Shown: piece by piece, positions 1 through 5,883 of the stretch
Numbering within the stretch: position 1 is the stretch's first letter
Layout of the letters: every line of letters starts with the position of its first letter
Notes under the pieces: model-generated
Database searches by the model: none
Told to the model about the DNA's origin: nothing
Seen by the model: the letters and a program-made list of their open reading frames with translations, nothing else
Made by a program: the position numbers and the translations under genes
DNA from: Bacillota bacterium
GTDB taxonomy: Bacteria; Bacillota; Clostridia; Peptostreptococcales; Anaerovoracaceae
Reading direction: 5' to 3'
Assembly: GCA_017515765.1 (NCBI GenBank)
Contig: JAFWFF010000183.1
Coordinates: 1-8,197 of the forward strand
Length of the DNA stretch: 8,197 nt

Positions 1-486
1 GCCGAGTACGTAGACTATACGGTCTGCGGGCCGCATACCGAGGACAGCGATAATTACGCTTACTGCTATGAAGGCTCATGCGCCTACGCCTGGAGGGTAG
101 ACGGCGAACTGGTCTTGCGGGTCGAGTGCACCGGGCCGGACGGCGAGGTTGCCGTCGTGACCAAGCTCAGGGAGCTACTCTACTGGGACGCGGACGGCCT
201 TCCCCATATGACGGACAGGACCGATCCCTCGACCTGGTGTGTGAGCCCCGAGGGCCTTCTCGCGCAGTGGGAAGCGTTCGAGGCGAAACGCGACAAGACC
301 GTCGACGAGTACGCGACAGCGGAGGCCTATGCCGACGAGTTCTGGTATCACTTCGCGGAAGAAGCCTATTCCGACTCCGTAAACATAGATGAAGGCCTGC
401 TTTGGGAGGACTGCTGCGAGATGGGTTATCTGGAGGCCTGCGAGTGGTGGTACGCAAACCAGCCGAGGCCTAAGCCAGATATCTGA
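1..486 (+). CDS. Hypothetical acidic Cys/Trp-rich protein, 5' end missing
   Basis: The frame is open from base 1 to a TGA at 484-486, giving the last 161 residues of a protein whose start lies outside the window. An internal TTG at 115 has no convincing ribosome binding site, so I treat the whole open stretch as coding. I do not recognise the family. The piece has eight Cys (fragment residues 9, 22, 27, 43, 80, 138, 139, 147) and eight Trp, and many Asp, Glu and Tyr, so it should be strongly acidic. Cys22 and Cys27 form a CxxxxC pair and 138-139 a CC pair. No transmembrane segment is visible. Residues 86-125 look helical (LLAQWEAFEAKRDK onwards). The C-terminus is polar and Pro-rich (NQPRPKPDI). 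It is convergent with the rubrerythrin gene. The composition fits a small accessory protein with metal-binding or disulfide potential, but no function can be assigned. Confidence 0.7.
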   Translation, partial: AEYVDYTVCGPHTEDSDNYAYCYEGSCAYAWRVDGELVLRVECTGPDGEVAVVTKLRELLYWDADGLPHMTDRTDPSTWCVSPEGLLAQWEAFEAKRDKTVDEYATAEAYADEFWYHFAEEAYSDSVNIDEGLLWEDCCEMGYLEACEWWYANQPRPKPDI

Positions 487-488
487 CG

Positions 489-520
489 CCGCGCAAGAGC
501 ATGCGGAGCGCAGCTCGCGG
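489..520 (+). other. GC-rich hairpin just after the stop codon
   Basis: Three bases after the stop of the left-edge gene there is an inverted repeat. The inner stem is GAGC (497-500) plus TGCG (502-505), pairing with CGCA (509-512) plus GCTC (513-516), with A501 bulged and loop GAG. An outer CCGC (489-492) pairs with GCGG (517-520), leaving GCAA (493-496) bulged. It has no T-tract, so it is not a classical intrinsic terminator. It may protect the 3' end of the mRNA or add to termination at the hairpin 25 bases downstream. Confidence 0.4.
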
Positions 521-530
521 GTGAGATCGT

Positions 531-572
531 AAAGAATAAAAAAAGGCTGCAGGACCTATCGATCCTGCAACC
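531..572 (-). terminator. Intrinsic terminator of the rubrerythrin gene, probably bidirectional
   Basis: Read on the minus strand, a stem made of GG, a mismatch and TGCAGGA (563-572) pairs with TCCTGCA, a mismatch and CC (545-554) around an 8-base loop (555-562). It is followed by seven T (complement of 538-544) and a further T-rich run. It lies 25 bases after the rubrerythrin stop codon. Read on the plus strand, the same hairpin is followed by ATTTTAATT, a weaker U-tract that could end the convergent left-edge gene. Confidence 0.85.
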
Positions 573-597
573 ATTTTAATTCATGATACTCTTCCGT

Positions 598-1146
598 TTA
601 CTTTCCGAAGTATCTCTCCAGCAGGCCCTTGAATGCCTTGCCGTGTCTCGCTTCGTCGCGGGCCATCTCGTGGACGGTGTCGTGGATGGCGTCGAGTCCG
701 AGCTCTTTTGCCTTCTTGGCGAGAGCGGTCTTGCCAGCGGTGGCGCCGTGCTCGGCGTCTACTCTCATCTCGAGGTTCTTCTTGGTGGAGTCGGTGAGGA
801 CTTCGCCGAGGAGCTCCGCGAATCTGGCAGCGTGATCAGCCTCTTCGAGGGCTGCCCTTCTCCAGTACTCGCCGATCTCGGGATATCCTTCTCTATAGGC
901 TACGCGGCTCATGGCAAGATACATACCGACTTCGGTGCACTCGCCGTTGAAGTTCTCGCGGAGACCCTGGACGATCTCGGGATCGACTCCCTGAGCTACT
1001 CCGACCACGTGCTCGGCGGCCCATACCATCTCGCCTTCATCCTGCTTGGTGAACTTGGAAGCGGGGGCTTTGCATACGGGGCAGGCCTCGGGGGGCTGGT
1101 CTCCCTCATGAACGTATCCGCAGATCTGACATACCCATTTTGCCAT
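598..1146 (-). CDS. Reverse rubrerythrin / NADH-dependent peroxidase
   Basis: This 182-residue protein has a rubredoxin-like Fe(SCys)4 module at the N-terminus (C6-x2-C9 and C22-x2-C25) and a ferritin-like diiron four-helix domain after it. The order is reversed from classical rubrerythrin and typical of the clostridial 'reverse rubrerythrin' group. Likely diiron ligands are visible: E69/E72 in the GECTEVGMY stretch, E102 and H105 in EEADH, E132 in EHGATA, and E165 and H168 in DEARH. Characterised members of the group reduce hydrogen peroxide to water in the cytoplasm of anaerobes, drawing NADH electrons through partner redox proteins. The start is fixed by AGGAGG (1155-1160) eight bases upstream. 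The gene has its own extended -10 promoter, a structured leader and a terminator, so it looks monocistronic. It is divergent from the Fe-S scaffold gene. Codon choice is strongly biased, suggesting high expression. The family is confident; the exact electron donor is not. Confidence 0.95.
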   Translation of the reverse strand: MAKWVCQICGYVHEGDQPPEACPVCKAPASKFTKQDEGEMVWAAEHVVGVAQGVDPEIVQGLRENFNGECTEVGMYLAMSRVAYREGYPEIGEYWRRAALEEADHAARFAELLGEVLTDSTKKNLEMRVDAEHGATAGKTALAKKAKELGLDAIHDTVHEMARDEARHGKAFKGLLERYFGK

Positions 1147-1178
1147 AATTATTTCCTCCTGTTTTCATCTGATACATC

Positions 1179-1213
1179 AAAGCCGCCTCCGCGCTGCGCG
1201 GATGAACGGCTCT
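1179..1213 (-). promoter_or_regulatory. Hairpin in the rubrerythrin 5' leader
   Basis: Between the promoter and the ribosome binding site, the minus-strand transcript can form a two-part stem. The inner perfect stem is TCCGCG (complement of 1197-1202) with CGCGGA (complement of 1188-1193) around a 3-base loop. The outer 7-base stem is AGAGCCG (complement of 1207-1213) with CGGCTTT (complement of 1179-1185), containing one G-U pair. No U-run follows, so it is not a terminator. It ends 18 bases before AGGAGG, which stays unpaired. Roles in mRNA stability or regulation are possible but unproven. Confidence 0.5.
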
Positions 1214-1233
1214 TTAAACTATCCTTCGCGGTT

Positions 1234-1262
1234 ATTATACCACGGCGCAAGAGACGTAACCA
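1234..1262 (-). promoter_or_regulatory. Promoter of the rubrerythrin gene
   Basis: On the minus strand TGGTATAAT gives a perfect -10 (complement of 1234-1239) with the TG of an extended -10. The -35 region at 17-base spacing (complement of 1257-1262, TGGTTA) is poor, as is common for extended -10 promoters. Transcription would start near 1227, leaving a leader of about 80 bases. Confidence 0.65.
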
Positions 1263-1295
1263 TATCAATAAACTATATCTGTTACGATTCTTGCG
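1246..1295. repeat. Inverted repeat between divergent promoters
   Basis: GTTACGATTCTTGCG at 1281-1295 on the plus strand matches 13 of 15 bases of GTTACGTCTCTTGCG on the minus strand (complement of 1246-1260). The arms are separated by a 20-base AT-rich spacer (1261-1280). The left arm lies just upstream of the rubrerythrin -10 and the right arm overlaps the -35 of the Nfu gene. This is a good candidate for a pair of operator sites, though no known regulator motif was recognised. Confidence 0.5.
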
Positions 1296-1313
1296 AATCG
1301 GGGTACGATATAG
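1273..1313. repeat. Nested dyad overlapping the Nfu promoter
   Basis: Two perfect inverted repeats share nearly the same centre. CTATATC (1273-1279) pairs with GATATAG (1307-1313), and CGATTC (1285-1290) pairs with GAATCG (1295-1300) around TTGC. The dyad covers the -35 and the spacer of the Nfu promoter and sits upstream of both predicted transcription starts. It is therefore more likely a protein-binding site than an RNA hairpin. Confidence 0.5.
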
Positions 1314-1319
1314 TATACT
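1291..1319 (+). promoter_or_regulatory. Promoter of the Nfu-type gene
   Basis: TTGCGA (1291-1296), a 17-base spacer and TATACT (1314-1319) form a sigma-A type promoter. The start would be near 1326, about 47 bases before the coding start. The -35 lies inside the nested dyad, so a bound regulator there could block polymerase. Confidence 0.6.
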
Positions 1320-1372
1320 GAATCAGGTCGGAAAGAACCGGCCGTAATGCATCATCGGAAAGGAAAATAGAA

Positions 1373-1600
1373 ATGGACAGAACCATAATAGAAGACGCAC
1401 TTGCCAGGATCAGACCCATCCTTCAGAGGGACGGAGGAGATATCGAACTCGTGGACGTGACTGACGACAAAGTCGTACAGGTAAGGCTCCAGGGACACTG
1501 CGCGGGATGCCCCGGCGCCAGGATGACCCTTACCCATGTGGTCGGACAGATCCTCGCGGAAGCCTGCCCCGACCTTCAGGGCGTGGAAGCAGTAGACTGA
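1373..1600 (+). CDS. NifU C-terminal domain (Nfu-type) Fe-S cluster scaffold
   Basis: This 75-residue protein is a stand-alone NifU C-terminal domain. It shows the conserved RDGGDIELV stretch (19-27) and the metal-binding C43-x2-C46 in HCAGCPGARMTL. Members of this family bind a [4Fe-4S] cluster, usually across a homodimer through the two Cys pairs, and hand it to apo-proteins. The length is that of the bare domain, with no N-terminal degenerate A-type domain as in NfuA. The ATG is preceded by AAAGGA at 1359-1364, eight bases away. It is flanked by its own promoter and a hairpin terminator, so it is probably transcribed alone. It is divergent from the rubrerythrin peroxidase, consistent with a link between peroxide stress and Fe-S supply, though that link is inference. 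The family call is firm; the target proteins cannot be told from the sequence. Confidence 0.93.
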   Translation: MDRTIIEDALARIRPILQRDGGDIELVDVTDDKVVQVRLQGHCAGCPGARMTLTHVVGQILAEACPDLQGVEAVD

Positions 1601-1634
1601 TCCCGGGTGGAGCAGATATAGGTCAGAGATCATC

Positions 1635-1662
1635 AAAGGGTCGGTGAAGAACCGGCTCTTTT
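1635..1662 (+). terminator. Terminator after the Nfu gene
   Basis: AAAGGGTCGGT (1635-1645) pairs with ACCGGCTCTTT (1651-1661) over 11 bases with two G-U pairs and a GAAGA loop. The U-run (1659-1662) is short and mostly within the stem, so termination may be incomplete and allow some readthrough into pepV. Confidence 0.6.
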
Positions 1663-1682
1663 GAGGCGCTTTCAGATCAGAT

Positions 1683-1712
1683 GAGGAGGGCCGCGCAGGC
1701 GGTTTTGATGAA
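1683..1712 (+). promoter_or_regulatory. Unusual translation start region of pepV
   Basis: A strong GAGGAGGG (1683-1690) ends 22 bases before the only usable ATG at 1713, too far for normal initiation, and no in-frame start codon lies closer. Between them CCGC (1691-1694) and GCGG (1699-1702) can form a small hairpin with loop GCAG, which would cut the effective spacing to about ten bases. Alternatively AGGCGG (1697-1702), ten bases before the ATG, serves as the binding site and is hidden when the hairpin forms. Confidence 0.4.
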
Positions 1713-3188
1713 ATGTCCGAATACATGAAGAAGATCGAAGAGATCATTGAGAAGAACTTTGATGACGAGGTGGCGTTCCTGCAGGAGCTGGTGCGCTGCA
1801 ACAGCGAGGAGAAGGAGTCGTTCACCGCGCCTTCCGGAGAAGTCTATCCCTTCGGCGAGGGAGTGCAGCAGGCTCTTGAATGCATGCTGAAGAACGCGGA
1901 TGAGTCAGGCTTTGAGACCAGAAACGTCGACAACTACGGAGCCCACATCGACTGGGGAAAGGGAGACAGGACTCTGGGCATCATCGGACACCTCGACGTG
2001 GTCCCGGCAGGATCCGGATGGAGCTTTGAGCCGTACAGCGGAGCCGTCGACGGCGGTTACATCTACGGCAGAGGCACCACCGACGATAAGGGACCGGTGG
2101 TAGCTGCATACTACGCGATGAAGGCTCTCCGCGAGGCGGGATACGAGCCGGACGCGGTGGTAAGGCTCATCATAGGCCTTGACGAGGAGACGAACTGGGC
2201 CGGAATGGAGCACTATCTCGAGAAGGTGGGCCCCGCAGACTACGGATTCTCCCCGGATGCCGAATTCCCGGCCGTGAACGGCGAGAAGGGCATTACCACC
2301 TTTGATCTTATAAAGAAGGTATCAGACAGAAAGATGACGGGACTCGAACTCAGAGGGCTGTCCGGAGGCGCGGCTTCCAATATGGTGCCGGAGAAGGCCA
2401 GGGCCCTGGTCAGGGCCGACAGCGAGAAGGCCTATGACAAGATCAAAAAGACCGTCGACGAATACCGCGCCCAGCATCCGTCGATCAACGGGATCGAACC
2501 GAAGATCGCCTGCCGCAATTCCGGAAAGAGCCTGGAGATCGCGGTAGAGGGCAAATCCGCCCACGGCGCTCACCCGGACTCCGGCCTGAACGCGATATCC
2601 ATCCTCATGGATATACTCGGAAGGCTTAACTTCGCGAACGAGGACGTCAACGACTTCGTGGCGTTTTACAATGACCACCTCGGATTCGACACGCGCGGGC
2701 AGAGGTTCGGCTGCGAGATGTCCGACGAACCGTCCGGAGACCTCACATTGAACGTCGGTGTGCTGAGCTTTGATAAGAAGGCGATCACGCTTACGATCAA
2801 CATCAGATTCCCGGTGACGAAGACCGAGGATGATGTGTTCTCGGGGATCACCGCCATCACCGACAGATATGATTTCGGCATAGTCAGGGGAAGCGGCGAG
2901 GCGCCGATCTACTTCTCGGCAGATTCCCCGATGGTCAGGGCTCTCATGGACGCCTACAGGAACTACACGGGCGATACCGAGTCAGAGCCGATGGTCATCG
3001 GAGGCGGGACCTACGCCAGGTCAATGCCGAACTGCGTCGCTTTCGGCGCGCTGTTCCCGGGCGACCCCGACCTTATGCATCAGAGGGACGAGAGGCTGGA
3101 GCTCAGCAAGCTCATGCTGACCACCAAGATCTACGCACAGACGATCTACCTGCTCACACAGCCTGATTTCAAACTCAAGGAGCAGTGA
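1713..3188 (+). CDS. pepV: PepV-type dipeptidase, M20 zinc metallopeptidase
   Basis: This 491-residue protein is a full-length PepV-like member of the M20 family. Such enzymes are cytoplasmic and cleave a broad range of dipeptides taken up from peptide-rich media. The two-metal site is visible: H93 and D95 in GHLDVV, the D124/D125 pair in GTTDDKGP, E158 (general base) and E159 in LDEET, D182 in SPDAEFP, and H456 near the C-terminus in DLMHQRDE. H284 and H287 in KSAHGAHP fall in the lid domain inserted between the catalytic halves. The length is a little above that of lactobacillal PepV (about 470). The ATG at 1713 is the only sensible start, and its translation signal is odd (see 1683-1712). 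The stop is four bases before tsaE, and the tsaE ribosome binding site lies inside the last pepV codons, so the genes are probably cotranscribed and translationally coupled. The family is certain; substrate range is inferred. Confidence 0.95.
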   Translation: MSEYMKKIEEIIEKNFDDEVAFLQELVRCNSEEKESFTAPSGEVYPFGEGVQQALECMLKNADESGFETRNVDNYGAHIDWGKGDRTLGIIGHLDVVPAGSGWSFEPYSGAVDGGYIYGRGTTDDKGPVVAAYYAMKALREAGYEPDAVVRLIIGLDEETNWAGMEHYLEKVGPADYGFSPDAEFPAVNGEKGITTFDLIKKVSDRKMTGLELRGLSGGAASNMVPEKARALVRADSEKAYDKIKKTVDEYRAQHPSINGIEPKIACRNSGKSLEIAVEGKSAHGAHPDSGLNAISILMDILGRLNFANEDVNDFVAFYNDHLGFDTRGQRFGCEMSDEPSGDLTLNVGVLSFDKKAITLTINIRFPVTKTEDDVFSGITAITDRYDFGIVRGSGEAPIYFSADSPMVRALMDAYRNYTGDTESEPMVIGGGTYARSMPNCVAFGALFPGDPDLMHQRDERLELSKLMLTTKIYAQTIYLLTQPDFKLKEQ

Positions 3189-3192
3189 TATA

Positions 3193-3630
3193 TTGCTTAA
3201 TTACGATCTGAAGAGCCGGCGCGTACTGCGCGGAACTGAAGACACAGAGAGGTTCGGACTGGAGCTTGCCGGGGAACTCAAGGCAGGGGACGTTATCGCC
3301 CTGACCGGGGATCTCGGGGCCGGTAAGACCACTCTCGCGAAATCGATAGCAAAGGGGCTCGGTGTGCGTGAAAACGTGACCAGCCCCACGTTTACCATTG
3401 TCTGCGAGTATATGAGCGGAAGGCTTCCGCTCTTTCATTTTGATCTCTACAGGATCGGAAGCGAAGAGGAGGCCTTCGAGGCGGGGCTGGAGGAATACTT
3501 CAGCCGCGGAGGAGTCTCCGTGATAGAGTGGGCGGAGAGAGTGCCCGGACTTATTCCGGACGACGCCAGAGTCATCGTTCTGGAGTACGGTGAGAAGGAA
3601 GACGAAAGGATCTTGAGTTGCTCGTTTTAG
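3193..3630 (+). CDS. tsaE: tRNA t6A biosynthesis ATPase TsaE
   Basis: This 145-residue P-loop protein is the ATPase of the bacterial t6A machinery. With TsaB and TsaD it transfers threonylcarbamoyl from threonylcarbamoyl-AMP to A37 of ANN-decoding tRNAs, and it is thought to drive the catalytic cycle by ATP hydrolysis. Walker A is GDLGAGKTT (39-47). The family-specific SPTFTIV (64-70), FHFDLYRI (81-88) and IEWAERV (111-117, with E112 and W113) are all present. The start is TTG at 3193, supported by AAGGAG (3177-3182) ten bases upstream inside the pepV end. The ORF overlaps tsaB by 13 bases. Length is normal for the family (about 150). In B. subtilis the matching gene is ydiB, first of the same series of five. 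Identification is firm. Confidence 0.96.
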   Translation: MLNYDLKSRRVLRGTEDTERFGLELAGELKAGDVIALTGDLGAGKTTLAKSIAKGLGVRENVTSPTFTIVCEYMSGRLPLFHFDLYRIGSEEEAFEAGLEEYFSRGGVSVIEWAERVPGLIPDDARVIVLEYGEKEDERILSCSF

Positions 3631-4373
3631 GGATCGAGACAACGGGAGCAAAGGGCTCCTGCGCGGTCATGGAGACAGAGGGCCGCGCGATACTTGAGAG
3701 GCGCATGATAACCGGCCGGATGAGCCATCTTAAGGATCTCACCGCGGATATAAAAGACATGCTGGATTCGCTGGGGAAAACACCGGCTGACCTCGGCGCA
3801 GTCGCCGTATCGGTCGGCCCGGGCTCCTTCACGGGGATAAGGATCGGTGTGTCCACGGCGCGCGCGCTGGGACAGGCGCTCGATATCCCCTGCGCTGCTG
3901 TTCCAACGCTTGAGCTTTTCAGAAACATCAAAGGCTGCGCCGGCGGGACCGCCGTAATCCTGAACGCCAGGAGGGGACAGGTCTACGGAGCGGTATTCGG
4001 AGCGGACGGAGAGGACGTGCTCCCGCCCGGACCGTATATGCTGAACGACGTGCTTGACGCGGCGGAAAGGCTTCGCGTCCAGGCGGGGCCCGGGACGCCG
4101 GCCCCGGTCTTCTTCGGGGACGGGATAGACGCGTACGGAGACATGCCGGAATACGCGGACAGGCTGGCTTTGTTCGGGATCGCGGAGCCTGAGGACAGAT
4201 ATCAGACCGCTGACATGGTCTGCCTGAAGGCCGCGGAGATGACAGAACGCGGAATGACTGTGGGATACAGCGAAGTGATGCCTGAATACATGAGGCTGGC
4301 GGAGGCCGAGCAAAGGCTGAACGACGGCAGCCTCCGCAGGATGCAGGAGAAGAAGTGGCGGAACTTGTTATAA
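3618..4373 (+). CDS. tsaB: t6A biosynthesis protein TsaB (YeaZ family)
   Basis: This 251-residue ASKHA-fold protein is a paralogue of TsaD that lacks the metal-binding histidine motif. It acts as the non-catalytic scaffold that dimerises with TsaD and recruits TsaE. Family markers are the N-terminal GIETTGAKGSCAV (5-17), VSVGPGSFTGIRIG (65-78) and NARRGQVYGAVF (116-127), followed by a C-terminal PEYMRLAEAEQR stretch (222-233). The start is TTG at 3618, preceded by AAAGGA at 3605-3610 inside tsaE. The resulting protein begins MLVLGIETTG, as expected for the family. It overlaps tsaE by 13 and rimI by 19 bases, so translation of the three genes is likely coupled. The tail after about residue 235 is polar and basic. 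The B. subtilis counterpart is ydiC. Confidence 0.95.
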   Translation: MLVLGIETTGAKGSCAVMETEGRAILERRMITGRMSHLKDLTADIKDMLDSLGKTPADLGAVAVSVGPGSFTGIRIGVSTARALGQALDIPCAAVPTLELFRNIKGCAGGTAVILNARRGQVYGAVFGADGEDVLPPGPYMLNDVLDAAERLRVQAGPGTPAPVFFGDGIDAYGDMPEYADRLALFGIAEPEDRYQTADMVCLKAAEMTERGMTVGYSEVMPEYMRLAEAEQRLNDGSLRRMQEKKWRNLL

Positions 4374-4837
4374 GGAAAGGTGAAGAGAAGGATCTGGACC
4401 GGATGGCGGAGATCGAGAAGATCTGCTTTTCGGATCCCTGGTCCAGGGAAGTCCTGTACGACGACATGGTCGGGAACAGGCTCTCGACCTACGTGGTCGC
4501 TGAGGTGGTGTACGAGGCCGGAGAACGCCCGGAAGGCTGCCCCTGTTCAGAGCTGGCCGGGTACGTCGGCTTCTGGATGGTCTTTGACGAATGCCAGATA
4601 AACAATGTGGCGGTCAGGAAGGATCTGCAGCGCAGGCACATAGCGAGCATAATGCTCTCTGCCGCCATGGACGCCGCGAAACGCGCGGGGGCGAAGGTCT
4701 TCACCCTGGAGGTGCGAGCCGGGAACGAGGCGGCGAAAGCGCTCTACAGGAAGTTCGGCTTCACTGAGGACGGAATGCGCCCCAATTATTATTCGAACGG
4801 CGAGGACGCGATCCTCATGAGCTGTACGGTGGACTGA
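4355..4837 (+). CDS. rimI: Ribosomal protein S18-type N-alpha-acetyltransferase RimI
   Basis: This 160-residue GNAT-fold enzyme should transfer acetyl from acetyl-CoA to the N-terminal amine of a protein, in E. coli ribosomal protein S18. RimI hallmarks are CFSDPWS (24-30), INNVAVRKD (82-90), LEVRAGNEAAKALYRKFGF (118-136) and YYSNGEDAILM (145-155). The acetyl-CoA pyrophosphate loop usually reads Q/R-x-x-G-x-G/A; here it is QRRHIA (92-97), with His at the first glycine position. Residues 51-68 form a longer, Cys-containing insert (C62, C64) before LAGYVGFWMV. The start is GTG at 4355, with AGGAG (4345-4349) five bases upstream and a 19-base overlap with tsaB. RimI lies between tsaB and tsaD as in many Bacillota (B. 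subtilis ydiD). The native substrate here is inferred. Confidence 0.92.
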   Translation: MAELVIRKGEEKDLDRMAEIEKICFSDPWSREVLYDDMVGNRLSTYVVAEVVYEAGERPEGCPCSELAGYVGFWMVFDECQINNVAVRKDLQRRHIASIMLSAAMDAAKRAGAKVFTLEVRAGNEAAKALYRKFGFTEDGMRPNYYSNGEDAILMSCTVD

Positions 4838-4845
4838 CGAGAGAT

Positions 4846-5862
4846 ATGAAAGACGGACGTTTTCTTACACTTGCTATAGAATCCAGCTGTGACGAGACCG
4901 CGGCGGCAGTGGTCGCCGACGGCCGCGTTGTGCTGTCCAATGTGATAAGCTCGCAGATAGCGATACACGAAGCATACGGCGGAGTGGTGCCGGAGATCGC
5001 ATCCAGGCACCATCTTGAGAACGTGAACCCCGTGGTGGCCCGGGCACTCGGAGACGCAGGAGTGACGCTTTCCGACGTCGACCTCATAGGCGTAACCAAC
5101 GGCCCCGGGCTCATCGGCGCTCTGGTGATAGGGGTCGCTACTGCAAAGGCGCTGGCGCTGGCCTCAGGGAAGCCTCTGGTCGGCGTGAACCACATGTACG
5201 GGCACGTCAGCAGCAATTTCATCCAGTACCCGGAGCTCGAGCCTCCCTTCGTATGCCTGGTGGTATCGGGTGGACATACCGATATCATCGAGATGACGGA
5301 CTATACGTCCTGCAGGGTCATCGGAAGCACCAGGGACGACGCGGCGGGCGAGGCCTACGACAAAGTCGCCAGGGTCATAGGGCTCGGATATCCGGGAGGC
5401 CCCAAGATCGACGCGTGCGCGAAGCTGGGCGACCCGGAGAACGTCAGGTTCAAGCGCGTATGGCTGGATAAGGACGGGTTCGATTTCAGCTTCAGCGGCA
5501 TCAAGACCGGAGTGCTGAACTACGTGAACTCCGAGAGACAGGCCGGACGCAGCGTCTGCGTCGAAGACGTCGCAGCGGGCTTCCAGGAAGCGGTCGTCGA
5601 GGTCCTGGTGGAGAAGGCTGTCCACGCCGTTAAGAGCCTCGGAAGAGACCGGCTGGTCATGGCGGGCGGGGTGTCCGCGAACAGCAGGCTGAGAGAAGCG
5701 ATGGCAGAGAGGTGCCGGAAGGAAGGGATAGAGCTCTTCCTCCCGGACAAAGCGCTCTGCACCGACAACGCGGCGATGATAGCCTCCGCCGCATACTACA
5801 GATACAGGAAATACGGTCCGGACGACCTTACTCTGGACGCGTTTGCGAACATGCCGTACTGA
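4846..5862 (+). CDS. tsaD: tRNA N6-threonylcarbamoyladenosine transferase TsaD
   Basis: This 338-residue protein is the catalytic subunit of the t6A complex (Kae1/TsaD/Gcp family). It moves the threonylcarbamoyl group made by TsaC/Sua5 onto A37 of tRNAs reading ANN codons. All key motifs are present: IESSCDETAAAVV (11-23), YGGVVPEIASRHH (44-56), the metal-binding HMYGH (116-120, H116 and H120), SGGHT (141-145), GFDFSFSGIKT (211-221), AGGVSANSRL (273-282) and CTDNAAMIA (305-313) with metal ligand D307. Length is typical (about 340). The ATG at 4846 follows the rimI stop by eight bases. Only a weak purine-rich GAGAGAT precedes it, which suggests dependence on coupling to rimI translation. TsaC/Sua5 is not in the window and must be encoded elsewhere. 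Older names are Gcp and YgjD; the B. subtilis counterpart is ydiE. Confidence 0.97.
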   Translation: MKDGRFLTLAIESSCDETAAAVVADGRVVLSNVISSQIAIHEAYGGVVPEIASRHHLENVNPVVARALGDAGVTLSDVDLIGVTNGPGLIGALVIGVATAKALALASGKPLVGVNHMYGHVSSNFIQYPELEPPFVCLVVSGGHTDIIEMTDYTSCRVIGSTRDDAAGEAYDKVARVIGLGYPGGPKIDACAKLGDPENVRFKRVWLDKDGFDFSFSGIKTGVLNYVNSERQAGRSVCVEDVAAGFQEAVVEVLVEKAVHAVKSLGRDRLVMAGGVSANSRLREAMAERCRKEGIELFLPDKALCTDNAAMIASAAYYRYRKYGPDDLTLDAFANMPY

Positions 5863-5883
5863 CGGCTTTGATCGGTATCGAAA

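Noticed and set aside
115..486. Complete small gene starting at TTG 115
   Set aside because: The frame is open all the way to base 1 and the TTG lacks a clear binding site, so this is the 3' part of a longer gene.
583..1347. Plus-strand ORF of 254 codons opposite the rubrerythrin gene
   Set aside because: It is the antisense shadow of a confident rubrerythrin with strong ribosome binding site, promoter and terminator; the translation resembles no protein and has no good start signal.
1681..1728. Fifteen-codon leader ORF overlapping the pepV start
   Set aside because: ATG at 1681 has no ribosome binding site upstream and the peptide has no regulatory codon run; more likely chance.
3627..4313. 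Minus-strand ORF of 228 codons over tsaB
   Set aside because: It is antisense to a well-supported tsaB and has no ribosome binding site or recognisable domain.
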